Below are positions 37,406-44,746 of a stretch of DNA of 44,923 bases, piece after piece; within the stretch, counting starts at the first letter, position 1, and every line of letters starts with the position of its first letter. This DNA is from a virus. The stretch covers positions 1 through 44,923 of IMG/VR virus record IMGVR_UViG_3300008111_000288; one strand, 5' to 3'. The notes under the pieces are model-generated. The model was given only the letters and a program-made list of their open reading frames with translations, was not told the DNA's origin and searched no databases. A program made the position numbers and the translations under genes.

Positions 37406-38464
37406 TTACTTCTTAAGTGTTACCTTAAGCTTAGGGAACTTAGCGTTCCACTTTTTAGCAAGGGCGTTGTATTCCTTGACGTATGTAGCCTTAGCAAGAT
37501 CTGCTGCTGCCTTATCAACAATAGCCTTAGCCTTTAGAGCATCAAGTTCTGCCTTTGCTGATGCAAGTGCTGTTCTCTCTGCTGCTAGAGATGCCTCTGC
37601 TGCTAACTTAGCAGCATTTGCTGCTGCAAGTTGTGTTGTAAGTGCTGCTAGATCTCCAGCCAAATCACGAACTGCAATAATCTTTACAGATGATGCAGAA
37701 GGTGTGCTGAATCCTGTAACCGCTGCTGCCATGTCTGCTGCTGCAGCATAGAATACAATTGTTACTGGACCTGTTGCTGGGGCAACAAACTTAACGTCTG
37801 CTGATCCAAAGTTTGTTAGTGTTGCTCCTGTTGTTACTGTTACTGTATCAAGAGTTGCACCATTTGCAATTGCATTAAGAGTCTTTCCAGAAATCTTATT
37901 TCCGAATACGTCCTGTGCTGTTGCTGTTACTGTTACAGATGTTCCTGCTGGAGCAGAATCTACACCAGTTACGGCAATCTTATCGATTAGAGTAGATGTT
38001 CCTTGTAGGAAATATGTTACAGTTGTGCCCTGATTTGTAATTGCTACAGAGCTTACTGCTGTCGTTTTAGTATATACATAAAACGTTGCTGTTGTTCCTG
38101 TACCAACATTTAGGCTCCATGTTGCTGAACCTGAAGATGCTGTTACTGGTGCTGTAGAAGTTGCAAATGCTGAAACTACTACTGCATTAGTTGCAGAAAC
38201 ATTTACTGCTGTTCCTGTATCAACTGTTACTACAAATTCAACTACATCTAGTGAGTCAACAGAGTTATCTGTTGGTACTGGAATTGTAATTGGTGATGTT
38301 GCCGATGTTCCAGCAGTCTGTGCTGTCCATGTCGGCGATGCCACTGTGCCAGTGTTCTTCTTAACAGAAGTTACAACCATTGGCGCAGCACTTGCAGGTG
38401 TTGCGAGTGTACCCATAGCAACGGCTGCAACCATTGCAAGAGCGATCTTCTTAAATGACTTCAT
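37406..38464 (-). CDS. Secreted Ig-like surface protein
   Basis: 352 aa. Signal peptide (about 1-27, AMVAAVAMGTLATPASA), then Ala/Thr/Val-rich beta domains, one matching a Big-type bacterial Ig fold (GTSVTVTATAQDVFGNKISG), then an Ala-rich coiled coil (about 280-325) and a basic end (KKWNAKFPKLKVTLKK). GC-richer than neighbours. Resembles cell-surface proteins more than virion ones. Could coat the host, block superinfection, or be a host-derived gene. GGAG upstream, terminator after. Confidence 0.65.
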   Translation of the reverse strand: MKSFKKIALAMVAAVAMGTLATPASAAPMVVTSVKKNTGTVASPTWTAQTAGTSATSPITIPVPTDNSVDSLDVVEFVVTVDTGTAVNVSATNAVVVSAFATSTAPVTASSGSATWSLNVGTGTTATFYVYTKTTAVSSVAITNQGTTVTYFLQGTSTLIDKIAVTGVDSAPAGTSVTVTATAQDVFGNKISGKTLNAIANGATLDTVTVTTGATLTNFGSADVKFVAPATGPVTIVFYAAAADMAAAVTGFSTPSASSVKIIAVRDLAGDLAALTTQLAAANAAKLAAEASLAAERTALASAKAELDALKAKAIVDKAAADLAKATYVKEYNALAKKWNAKFPKLKVTLKK

Positions 38465-38511
38465 TTAATATATTCTCCTTAATTTATCCACCTCTGAATG
38501 AGCGTGGAATC

Positions 38512-38706
38512 CTAGTTTAGCATATTTACTTTGACTTGAAAAGAGCACGGATCTCCGCCTTCATCCCACTCTTTAATTTCTTCTTCTGATAATGGTGGAC
38601 CTTCGTGTGTATTACAAAACACATCTGAAATCCAGCCCCTATCATAACCGTTCTTTATCCAAATTTCAAATTCAGCATTATCTGAATCAAAATCTTCTAT
38701 AGCCAT
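38512..38706 (-). CDS. Conserved actinophage small protein
   Basis: 64 aa: WIKNGYDRGWISDVFCNTHE, then EWDEGGDPCSF, a pattern I recall in actinophages and actinobacteria. Function unknown. Overlaps the thioredoxin end by 10 nt. Confidence 0.6.
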   Translation of the reverse strand: MAIEDFDSDNAEFEIWIKNGYDRGWISDVFCNTHEGPPLSEEEIKEWDEGGDPCSFQVKVNMLN

Positions 38707-39005
38707 TCCTTTAACTCCTTAATTAGGGAGTGTTTTGGCTTAGCTCCAATTATTCTCTTGACTGGTTTTCCATCTTTAAAAAGAATAACTGTTGGAATGC
38801 TAACAACCTCATACTCTACGGACTTAATAGGGTTATCATCAACATTTATTTTCCCAACCCAGATTCCATATTCTTCTGATATTTCATCTAATATTGGAGA
38901 AAATATTTTACATGGTCTGCACCATTCTGCCCAAAAGTCTATTAGAATTAGATTATGTGACTTTAGTACTGCATCAAAATCACTGTCGTTAACATTAATC
39001 ATCAT
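38697..39005 (-). CDS. Thioredoxin
   Basis: 102 aa, full thioredoxin fold. FWAEWCRPCK carries the active pair Cys29/Cys32, with Arg in place of the usual Gly. The cis-Pro is in SIPTVILFKDG. It could reduce the class II RNR or other targets. Confidence 0.85.
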   Translation of the reverse strand: MMINVNDSDFDAVLKSHNLILIDFWAEWCRPCKIFSPILDEISEEYGIWVGKINVDDNPIKSVEYEVVSIPTVILFKDGKPVKRIIGAKPKHSLIKELKEWL

Positions 39006-39009
39006 GTCT

Positions 39010-39222
39010 CTATTCTTTATCCTTTAGCTCTTCTGCTGCTGCATTAAATCTATCCATAAAATTTTGAATAATAAATAATGTAGTGTCATGAGCATTTTTT
39101 TGCAATGATTTAAACTTTTCTTCAGTTTTTTCTGATTGTGGAAGCGCAACTACCCACTGATTGTATAGATCAGTTGTTACGCTTTCTACAATGCCTTCAA
39201 GTACGGTATGCTGATTAGCCAT
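39010..39222 (-). CDS. Hypothetical helical protein
   Basis: 70 aa, helical, no motif. Overlaps the subtilase end by 8 nt. Confidence 0.55.
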   Translation of the reverse strand: MANQHTVLEGIVESVTTDLYNQWVVALPQSEKTEEKFKSLQKNAHDTTLFIIQNFMDRFNAAAEELKDKE

Positions 39223-40159
39223 TTATAGCCTTCTCAATATCAAATCGTGCTTTAACTGTAGGAATTTTTGAACCTTTAGTTTCTCCAGCAGTTTTTAATA
39301 CTAGAGCATAAAGTTCAGAGTACGATAAAAGTGGTTTTGCAGTTGCAAGCTTTACCCAGTTTGCAGCAGCAATTGAAGCTGAAACAGAAGTTCCAGAAAC
39401 TCTAGAAATTTTACCACCAGGCAAAGTTGCATTTGTTTCGCCAAGGGCAAAAATATCTGTTAGGTTTTTATCATAGTTTGTATAGTTATTGATACCGCCT
39501 CTTTGGTCAGTTGCAGAAACTGCAATTGCTGATGGCACACAGGCTGGCCAATTAATTTGTGTGTAATTAAAATTATTTCCTGCTGAAAAAAATGCAGGGA
39601 TTCCTAATGAAGACAGCTTGTTTATTGCTAGATCCACACTTGAAATCTTAGGGCAATAATCTGCAGATCGTGAGTGTCTACTCATAGAGCCCTGTGCCAT
39701 AGAGACTGCTTTAATGTTGTACTTGTCTTTATTTGTTGCCACCCAGTTTAATGCACTTTCAATTGTGCTGTCTGGAACTATTTGTCTCCTGCCATCGGCA
39801 GTATGCCCAACTATTCTAATAAAAACAATGTTCATGTTTGGATTAGTATTGACAGCAACAGATGCCATTTGTGTTCCATGTGAAAATTCGTTTGTAGATA
39901 TAAACTTACGATCTACTACTGAAGCTCCCAAACCTTCTTGGTATCCTGAACCATTTGGACATGTGCTCCATCCAATTAAACAAACTTCATGGATTACTTT
40001 GCCTGAAAAAATTGGCAATGAGGTGTCTAGCCCAGTATCAAGTATGGCTAGCGATGGTGTATTGATTGTGTTATTCTTTACTGCTGCGTTACCAGCATAA
40101 GAATATTGAGATAATATTACGCTTAGTGAGGCGAATACCGCCATTATTTTTTTGTTCAT
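39215..40159 (-). CDS. Secreted subtilisin-like protease
   Basis: 314 aa. Signal peptide (about 1-22). Catalytic triad Asp41 (LDTGLD), His94 (FSHGTQMAS) and Ser258 (SGTSVSAS), oxyanion Asn195 (SAGNN). No long propeptide, so it may need no maturation. Acts outside the cell, on host surface proteins or competing factors. Leaderless from a near-perfect promoter. Confidence 0.85.
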   Translation of the reverse strand: MNKKIMAVFASLSVILSQYSYAGNAAVKNNTINTPSLAILDTGLDTSLPIFSGKVIHEVCLIGWSTCPNGSGYQEGLGASVVDRKFISTNEFSHGTQMASVAVNTNPNMNIVFIRIVGHTADGRRQIVPDSTIESALNWVATNKDKYNIKAVSMAQGSMSRHSRSADYCPKISSVDLAINKLSSLGIPAFFSAGNNFNYTQINWPACVPSAIAVSATDQRGGINNYTNYDKNLTDIFALGETNATLPGGKISRVSGTSVSASIAAANWVKLATAKPLLSYSELYALVLKTAGETKGSKIPTVKARFDIEKAING

Positions 40160-40165
40160 AGACTC

Positions 40166-40194
40166 ATTCTACTAAATAGGTACAAGCTTGTCAA
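40166..40194 (-). promoter_or_regulatory. Promoter of the subtilase (leaderless)
   Basis: TTGACA, 17 nt, TAGAAT, 6 nt to the ATG at 40159. Confidence 0.75.
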
Positions 40195-40198
40195 CAAC

Positions 40199-40360
40199 TT
40201 ATTCTTTTGGCTTTGTATACCACTTACCAGACTCAAGCTCTTTACGCTCAAGCTTTCTAATCTCTATTAAATTAAGTAATGTTTCTGTTAAAACTCCGAC
40301 TCTTTCTGATAAAACAGCCATTTGAATTTCAAGTTCTCTTAGTCTTTCAGACTTTCTCAT
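40199..40360 (-). CDS. 53-aa coiled-coil protein
   Basis: 53 aa from the ATG at 40360 (ATGA overlap). ERLRELEIQMAVLSERVGVL is a heptad helix. Possible partner of the upstream membrane protein. Confidence 0.55.
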   Translation of the reverse strand: MRKSERLRELEIQMAVLSERVGVLTETLLNLIEIRKLERKELESGKWYTKPKE

Positions 40361-40695
40361 TCCTGTATCTCTCTGTCTAGTGGGGTTGGTGCTGTTGCCA
40401 AAGATCCACATCTGGCACATTCCATATCTAGAAAATACTGAGCTATTTGATAATCATCAAATTGTGCATGAACTTTCCATATTACAGAGCCGCATACACA
40501 TTCATGCGTAGGGTTTCCCCTTAAGTCCATAGCTTCCATATTTTGCTTGCTTATTTCTAAGTCATTGTCTTCTAAAAATGGCTCTACATCGTTTTTATCA
40601 ACTACCATTAAAACATTTTTAGAAAAAAAATCATTTGCTTTCTTATAAGCAGAAAAACCTAAAACAGATAATATAGCAACAATGAAAGTATTCAT
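40357..40695 (-). CDS. Membrane-anchored zinc-ribbon protein
   Basis: 112 aa: an N-terminal hydrophobic segment (FIVAILSVLGFSAY), then HECVCGS and MECARCGS forming a zinc ribbon. Leaderless ATG 6 nt after TATAAT. Confidence 0.6.
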   Translation of the reverse strand: MNTFIVAILSVLGFSAYKKANDFFSKNVLMVVDKNDVEPFLEDNDLEISKQNMEAMDLRGNPTHECVCGSVIWKVHAQFDDYQIAQYFLDMECARCGSLATAPTPLDREIQE

Positions 40696-40701
40696 AGTCT
40701 T

Positions 40702-40707
40702 ATTATA
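40702..40707 (-). promoter_or_regulatory. -10 of a leaderless transcript
   Basis: TATAAT exactly 6 nt before the ATG at 40695. Confidence 0.6.
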
Positions 40708-40709
40708 CC

Positions 40710-41264
40710 TTAAACCTTGATATAAGAAAAGGGTGCCTTTACAGCCATATTAAACTCTGCCGCTGCTTCAAGTGCTGACTTGAGTCTTACTTGAGGATTC
40801 TTTTGATTTCTGGTTGCATACAATGCTCCCAGAGCTATTGCTCCGCCGCTTCCTTCTGCCATAAAGTTTACAACATTTTCACCTATATGAAAGTCTTCGT
40901 CCATAGTAAAGATTCTTCCTTCTACTCCAATAAGAAAAATTCCGCCTTCGTCTTCTTGCCCAGAAACTTGAGATCCAAAACCTTGTGACCTGAAAGCATC
41001 TTTTACAGAATCAACAAATTTTGTTCTCATAAATTTATCTAAACCAGAATTTGTTTTTGTTGGAGTATACTTTGGTGGTGTCCAGTTGTATTGAAGAATT
41101 TGACCCATTCTAAAGGAATCTGTAAATGCAATGCCGTATTGTCCAACTTTAAAAACTTTAGGATCTTTTCTAGAAAGAATCCATCCTGTTTTATCATCTG
41201 AGGCAGCGTGATCGGCTCCCATGTATACTACCCCATTTTGGGCTATTGCTACTATGCAGGTCAT
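40710..41264 (-). CDS. Proteasome/HslV-like Ntn hydrolase
   Basis: 184 aa. After Met removal the N-terminal Thr2 of MTCIVAIAQNG is the expected nucleophile; Asp18 (GADHAAS), a Lys near residue 36 (DPKVFKV) and MAEGSGGAIALGA complete the beta-subunit pattern. No propeptide, as in HslV. Might be a self-compartmentalising protease or a specialised hydrolase. Leaderless ATG after TATACT. Confidence 0.75.
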   Translation of the reverse strand: MTCIVAIAQNGVVYMGADHAASDDKTGWILSRKDPKVFKVGQYGIAFTDSFRMGQILQYNWTPPKYTPTKTNSGLDKFMRTKFVDSVKDAFRSQGFGSQVSGQEDEGGIFLIGVEGRIFTMDEDFHIGENVVNFMAEGSGGAIALGALYATRNQKNPQVRLKSALEAAAEFNMAVKAPFSYIKV

Positions 41265-41270
41265 AATATA

Positions 41271-41276
41271 AGTATA
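41271..41276 (-). promoter_or_regulatory. -10 of a leaderless transcript
   Basis: TATACT exactly 6 nt before the ATG at 41264. Confidence 0.55.
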
Positions 41277-41302
41277 CTATTTATAAATTCGAAGGTCCAG
41301 GG

Positions 41303-41539
41303 CTACAAAATGAGCTCAGAAGCAGTAATTTCTGCCCCAACATACCTCTTTTTTAGTACTTGCTCTCTAACAAATTCTGCTCCGTGCTGTCTTCCAGCAA
41401 GGATAATTACCCACCTAGGCTCAAATTTTGACTCTATGCATGTTTCGCACATTAATAGGTTTATATTTAAAAGTCCAGACGGTTTTAAATTTAATTTATT
41501 CTTGCTCTTGTTACAAGAATAGCATAGTATCTTATCCAT
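41303..41539 (-). CDS. Small zinc-type protein
   Basis: 78 aa. ILCYSCNKSK and MCETCIES are a four-Cys zinc site; the C-terminal half is helical. Starts directly after the upstream stop. Confidence 0.65.
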   Translation of the reverse strand: MDKILCYSCNKSKNKLNLKPSGLLNINLLMCETCIESKFEPRWVIILAGRQHGAEFVREQVLKKRYVGAEITASELIL

Positions 41540-41734
41540 TTATTCTTCTGTAGTCCTTTCAAAAACAAACTCGTCCAATATGGCGAATTCAGAATTATCT
41601 ATTAATTCTTCGTGCTCTTCATCATCTTTTTTATATTTAACTAAGGATGCATATGCCCCTAAAGATTCTACGGTACCTGTAGTTTGGTAGTTATGTAAAT
41701 ATACAACTATTACAGTTTCATAAAATGTTGGCAC
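41540..41734 (-). CDS. Hypothetical protein
   Basis: 64 aa from the GTG at 41734, 6 nt after AAGGAG. Beta N-terminus (TVIVVYLHNYQTTGTVESLG), acidic end. Unknown. Confidence 0.5.
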   Translation of the reverse strand: MPTFYETVIVVYLHNYQTTGTVESLGAYASLVKYKKDDEEHEELIDNSEFAILDEFVFERTTEE

Positions 41735-42020
41735 TTGGCACTCCTTCAAGTTCACATCTTACTCCATATGATTCTATTACTTTCTTTACTTTAGTAACAT
41801 AATCAATAACCATTTCTTTTTTTATTCCTTCAAATTGAAGAAAATTATCTTCATAAAGCCTTAATGCTAAAAAATCTGGGTATTTTGCTATATCTAACAA
41901 TAACATTTGAGGCTTTTGTATTTGACGTATAGCCTTTTTCATTTCTTCAGTATAAAAAACAGGTTTGTTTGGCTCACCGTTCCAATGATTTATGCCATAT
42001 TTAAAATGATCATTTGCCAT
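41718..42020 (-). CDS. Hypothetical protein
   Basis: 100 aa, helical C-terminal part. Overlaps the end of whiB by 11 nt. Unknown. Confidence 0.55.
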   Translation of the reverse strand: MANDHFKYGINHWNGEPNKPVFYTEEMKKAIRQIQKPQMLLLDIAKYPDFLALRLYEDNFLQFEGIKKEMVIDYVTKVKKVIESYGVRCELEGVPSANIL

Positions 42021-42321
42021 GTTTATCTTTTATTCTCTTCCAGACTTCTTTTGTTTTATGTACATTTCTAGATTTATCTACAGACCCTGAATTTAAATAA
42101 ACTCCGCCCCATATACCATGTTCATTATTTTTAACTCCAGTTTCATAACAAATTTTTATTACTGGACAACCCAAACAAGCTTCATCTATACTTTTTGCAA
42201 CATTAACGTCTACTTCATATTTATCATAAAATAAATTTGTATCCATACCACGGCATAAAGCTAAATGAAACCATTGAAAATCGTTTCTATCTATACCAAG
42301 CTTATCTAAAATATTTGACAT
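42010..42321 (-). CDS. whiB: WhiB-family transcription regulator
   Basis: 103 aa. [4Fe-4S] cysteines Cys23, Cys49, Cys52 and Cys58 (CLGCPVIKIC), then GIWGG (69-73) and a basic C-terminus (RIKDKHGK). All hallmarks of WhiB-like proteins, which work with the sigma factor in Actinobacteria. It strongly marks an actinobacterial host, and phage WhiB proteins are known to affect host regulation. Confidence 0.85.
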   Translation of the reverse strand: MSNILDKLGIDRNDFQWFHLALCRGMDTNLFYDKYEVDVNVAKSIDEACLGCPVIKICYETGVKNNEHGIWGGVYLNSGSVDKSRNVHKTKEVWKRIKDKHGK

Positions 42322-42535
42322 ATTTTTTTGAGAGTTTCCATGTTCCTTGATTACTAATAGATATTCTATCTACCAATCCCCATGAATTATTTTTAAAAAG
42401 CCCATTTACGCTGGTATACCCGTTGTGATCTTTATTCCATATTAATAGATCATAATTGTTCCAAAAAGATTCTCGTTGTCCATTATTATATCTTTTAATA
42501 AAGACATCTACGCCTTTTTCGGTTAGGCAGAGCAT
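42302..42535 (-). CDS. Hypothetical protein upstream of whiB
   Basis: 77 aa from the ATG at 42535. WNKDHNGYTSVNGLFKNNSW and SNQGTWKLSKKYVKYF resemble a small winged-helix (HTH) core, but this is tentative. Overlaps whiB by 20 nt. Confidence 0.5.
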   Translation of the reverse strand: MLCLTEKGVDVFIKRYNNGQRESFWNNYDLLIWNKDHNGYTSVNGLFKNNSWGLVDRISISNQGTWKLSKKYVKYFR

Positions 42536-42571
42536 TTTATTTCCAATCAATTATTCCGCCTAGGTATAACT

Positions 42572-42601
42572 ATTATACCGTTTTTAAACATGGTATGTCA
42601 A
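42572..42601 (-). promoter_or_regulatory. Promoter of the whiB operon
   Basis: TTGACA, 18 nt, TATAAT, about 36 nt before the ATG at 42535. Confidence 0.7.
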
Positions 42602-42604
42602 TAC

Positions 42605-42970
42605 CTATTTAATAAAAGTTCCATTCCATATAGACTTTTTAATTGGCTCTTCTTTATCTTCTTTATCGTATGACTTTTCTACTGGAACACAATTTGGAAC
42701 CATTCTGCCATTTTTTTCTTTCATGCCCACTTGCTTATATCCAGACCAACAAGCCTTTTCCATGTTATTCCATTTGTCTTCTTCTTCGTTATCTGATTGA
42801 TAATCTTCTGATTTAGACATATCTTCAATTTCTGTAGAGTCTTCTGACTCCATTTCTGCATCTTCTGTTTCTACCTCGTCATCAATCATTGCTTCAATAG
42901 CTTCTTGAAGATGTTCTATTACCGCATACATTTGTTCACGAGTAACTTCTGGTCTTAATCCCTTTTCCAT
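42605..42970 (-). CDS. Acidic protein with a prohead-type C-terminus
   Basis: 121 aa, acidic N-terminal half, C-terminal CWSGYKQVGMKEKNGRMVPN, a motif often at the end of phage head/protease proteins. TAATG overlap with the upstream gene; AAGGAG ribosome site. Confidence 0.55.
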   Translation of the reverse strand: MEKGLRPEVTREQMYAVIEHLQEAIEAMIDDEVETEDAEMESEDSTEIEDMSKSEDYQSDNEEEDKWNNMEKACWSGYKQVGMKEKNGRMVPNCVPVEKSYDKEDKEEPIKKSIWNGTFIK

Positions 42971-43113
42971 TATTTCTCCTTTATGCTAACTACTTTTACA
43001 TTTTTAATTTCATCATCTATGCCAAAAATATCGTTAGCATAATCTAAAGCATCACCCTCATCAAAGGCTTCTACTTCTGCCTCTACTTCAAGTTTTACTT
43101 TATAGGTGTTCAT
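42970..43113 (-). CDS. 47-aa hypothetical protein
   Basis: 47 aa, alternating beta/acidic (YKVKLEVEAEVEAFDEGDAL). Coupled to the downstream gene by TAATG; one base from the end of the endolysin. Confidence 0.55.
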   Translation of the reverse strand: MNTYKVKLEVEAEVEAFDEGDALDYANDIFGIDDEIKNVKVVSIKEK

Positions 43114-43710
43114 TTATTTACCGCAGGTTGGGCAAACTCCAGTAGATGATGTCGATGGCTTTGCCGCTCCTCCAGACTTAAACTTTGGACGGCCAAACCC
43201 TACAATAGAAACCATTACTCCTGCTTTATTTTTCTTAAATGCACGAAGTTGTTTACAAGCCTCTCCGCCATTTCTTTGGCTTCCTGACTTTTTAGAAGAA
43301 GTATTTCCTTCTATACACCAAACTGTTCCGTCTTCATTATCTTCAATCACAATTCCTACGTGAGAAATTCTATCGACACCATCTGAAGGAAAATCAAAAT
43401 AGACGATATCTCCTGGCTCTGGATCTGCAAGATCTCCATCAATCCATGCACCAGCCTTCTTAAAAGCCTGTGCACCTCCTGGGGTATAAACAGTGTTAGG
43501 AATCTTTACGCCACTTTCTGACGCACACCAGTTAACGAAACTTCCGCACCATGGTTGGAAGTTTGCTTTCATGAAAGCACCGTATTTGGTTTCGTTGTCT
43601 TTAGGACCTTCAATATATCCTACCTGAGACTTAGCAACTTGAATTAATCTAGCAGCGCTACCTTTGGGAGCTTTTGCTGTTTCTGCTGGTACTGGAAAAT
43701 CTTGTGACAT
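43114..43710 (-). CDS. CHAP-domain endolysin
   Basis: 198 aa. Catalytic Cys55 (PWCGSFVNW), His117 (ISHVGIV) and polar Asn136 (IEGN) of a CHAP amidase/endopeptidase. The Ser/Thr linker ends in CPTCGK. Cleaves peptidoglycan stem peptides for lysis. Start overlaps the DUF2061 gene (TAATG). Confidence 0.85.
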   Translation of the reverse strand: MSQDFPVPAETAKAPKGSAARLIQVAKSQVGYIEGPKDNETKYGAFMKANFQPWCGSFVNWCASESGVKIPNTVYTPGGAQAFKKAGAWIDGDLADPEPGDIVYFDFPSDGVDRISHVGIVIEDNEDGTVWCIEGNTSSKKSGSQRNGGEACKQLRAFKKNKAGVMVSIVGFGRPKFKSGGAAKPSTSSTGVCPTCGK

Positions 43711-43913
43711 TATTTAACCTTCTTTCCAAACTTAGCCCATGCTCTTTCATGAATGTAGTAGCCTATTGCTTCCCATCCTATATACAACAGTGCTCCAAGA
43801 CTTGCGTACTCCCACTCTCCAGTAAACAAGTAAATAACGCCAGCAACACCAATTAGATGGAATGTTTCCCAGCTTGCTGTTTTAATTAAACTTTTCTTAT
43901 TTGACTCTGACAT
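43710..43913 (-). CDS. DUF2061-type membrane protein
   Basis: 67 aa: LIKTASWETFHLIGVAGVIY, then FTGEWEYASLGALLYIGWEA and a HERAW end. Two transmembrane helices, typical for the DUF2061 family. Between the endolysin and a holin-like gene; may aid lysis. Confidence 0.65.
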   Translation of the reverse strand: MSESNKKSLIKTASWETFHLIGVAGVIYLFTGEWEYASLGALLYIGWEAIGYYIHERAWAKFGKKVK

Positions 43914-44323
43914 TATTCTTTATCCCAATCTGTATCAACTGGTTGTTCTGCTGGCATTGCGCCGTTTGGCTTTGCTGCTAAACGTGCTGCAGTTGCATCA
44001 ATTTCTGCTTCAAGCTTCTTGTCTGCCTGTGTGTTCTTTGCATCCATTTCTTTATTTGCCAATTGTGCTGACATAATATCCTTAGCACCAGATTGACCAA
44101 TCAGTAGACCTGCAAGTGTTCCTGTAATAAATGTTGCAACAGAACCAAGCACATTAAAGAACATCTTATCGTTCTCTGATTGTCCGCCAATTGGTTGTGT
44201 TACGAAAATTAGAGCATACAGAATGCCCAATGTTGTGCACAAAAGGATTGTGCCTAATGTGATTCCTAAAATAAATTTTAATCTAGCATCTAGATCTGAT
44301 GCAGTAAGTCTTTCTTTAGCCAT
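43913..44323 (-). CDS. Holin-like membrane protein
   Basis: 136 aa from the ATG at 44323 (an upstream TTG is less likely). Two transmembrane segments (about 17-40 and 55-77) then a charged helix and acidic tail. Next to the CHAP lysin, so a holin is plausible. Confidence 0.6.
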   Translation of the reverse strand: MAKERLTASDLDARLKFILGITLGTILLCTTLGILYALIFVTQPIGGQSENDKMFFNVLGSVATFITGTLAGLLIGQSGAKDIMSAQLANKEMDAKNTQADKKLEAEIDATAARLAAKPNGAMPAEQPVDTDWDKE

Positions 44324-44534
44324 TTGAAGTACCTGTTTCGGTTGTTGTAATTTGATCTTTACCAATTACATCTTTAGTGCATGTGCCTGTCGCTTCACAA
44401 ATTGGAGGATTACATTCTGCCTTCTCCCAATTAGCAGGATCTTGACATGGGTATCTATAAAAACCCTGATACCCGCAACTAGTTAATGATAGCATTAATA
44501 GCCCTGACAAAGCAATAGCAGTTATTCTTTTCAT
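44316..44534 (-). CDS. Small lipoprotein
   Basis: 72 aa from the leaderless ATG at 44534. Lipobox LSLTSC with Cys20; further Cys pairs (YPCQD, ECNPPICEATGTC) suggest disulphides. Would face outward; possible superinfection-exclusion or spanin-like role (inference). Confidence 0.6.
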   Translation of the reverse strand: MKRITAIALSGLLMLSLTSCGYQGFYRYPCQDPANWEKAECNPPICEATGTCTKDVIGKDQITTTETGTSNG

Positions 44535-44540
44535 ACCACT

Positions 44541-44546
44541 ATTATA
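44541..44546 (-). promoter_or_regulatory. -10 of a leaderless transcript
   Basis: TATAAT exactly 6 nt before the ATG at 44534; lies just beyond the stop of the upstream gene (44549). Confidence 0.6.
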
Positions 44547-44548
44547 CC

Positions 44549-44746
44549 CTATTCTTCGTCTTTTCTGAGAGGTATGGTAATTAGCCAAATTACAGTAACT
44601 GCCACTGTTGCTATACCCACTACATCCTGTGCCGTCCCTGTAAGGGTCAACCAGGCTATGAAGAATCCAAGGAGGGTCCATAGCTGGGCTATGCTTTCCT
44701 TTATTGCTTCCCATATCCAATTAAAGAAACCTTTAATTATTTTCAT
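44549..44746 (-). CDS. Small membrane protein
   Basis: 65 aa: an amphipathic N-terminus (KIIKGFFNWIWEAIKESIAQ) then two hydrophobic segments. AAGGAGG upstream; TAATG overlap with the partial gene. Confidence 0.6.
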   Translation of the reverse strand: MKIIKGFFNWIWEAIKESIAQLWTLLGFFIAWLTLTGTAQDVVGIATVAVTVIWLITIPLRKDEE

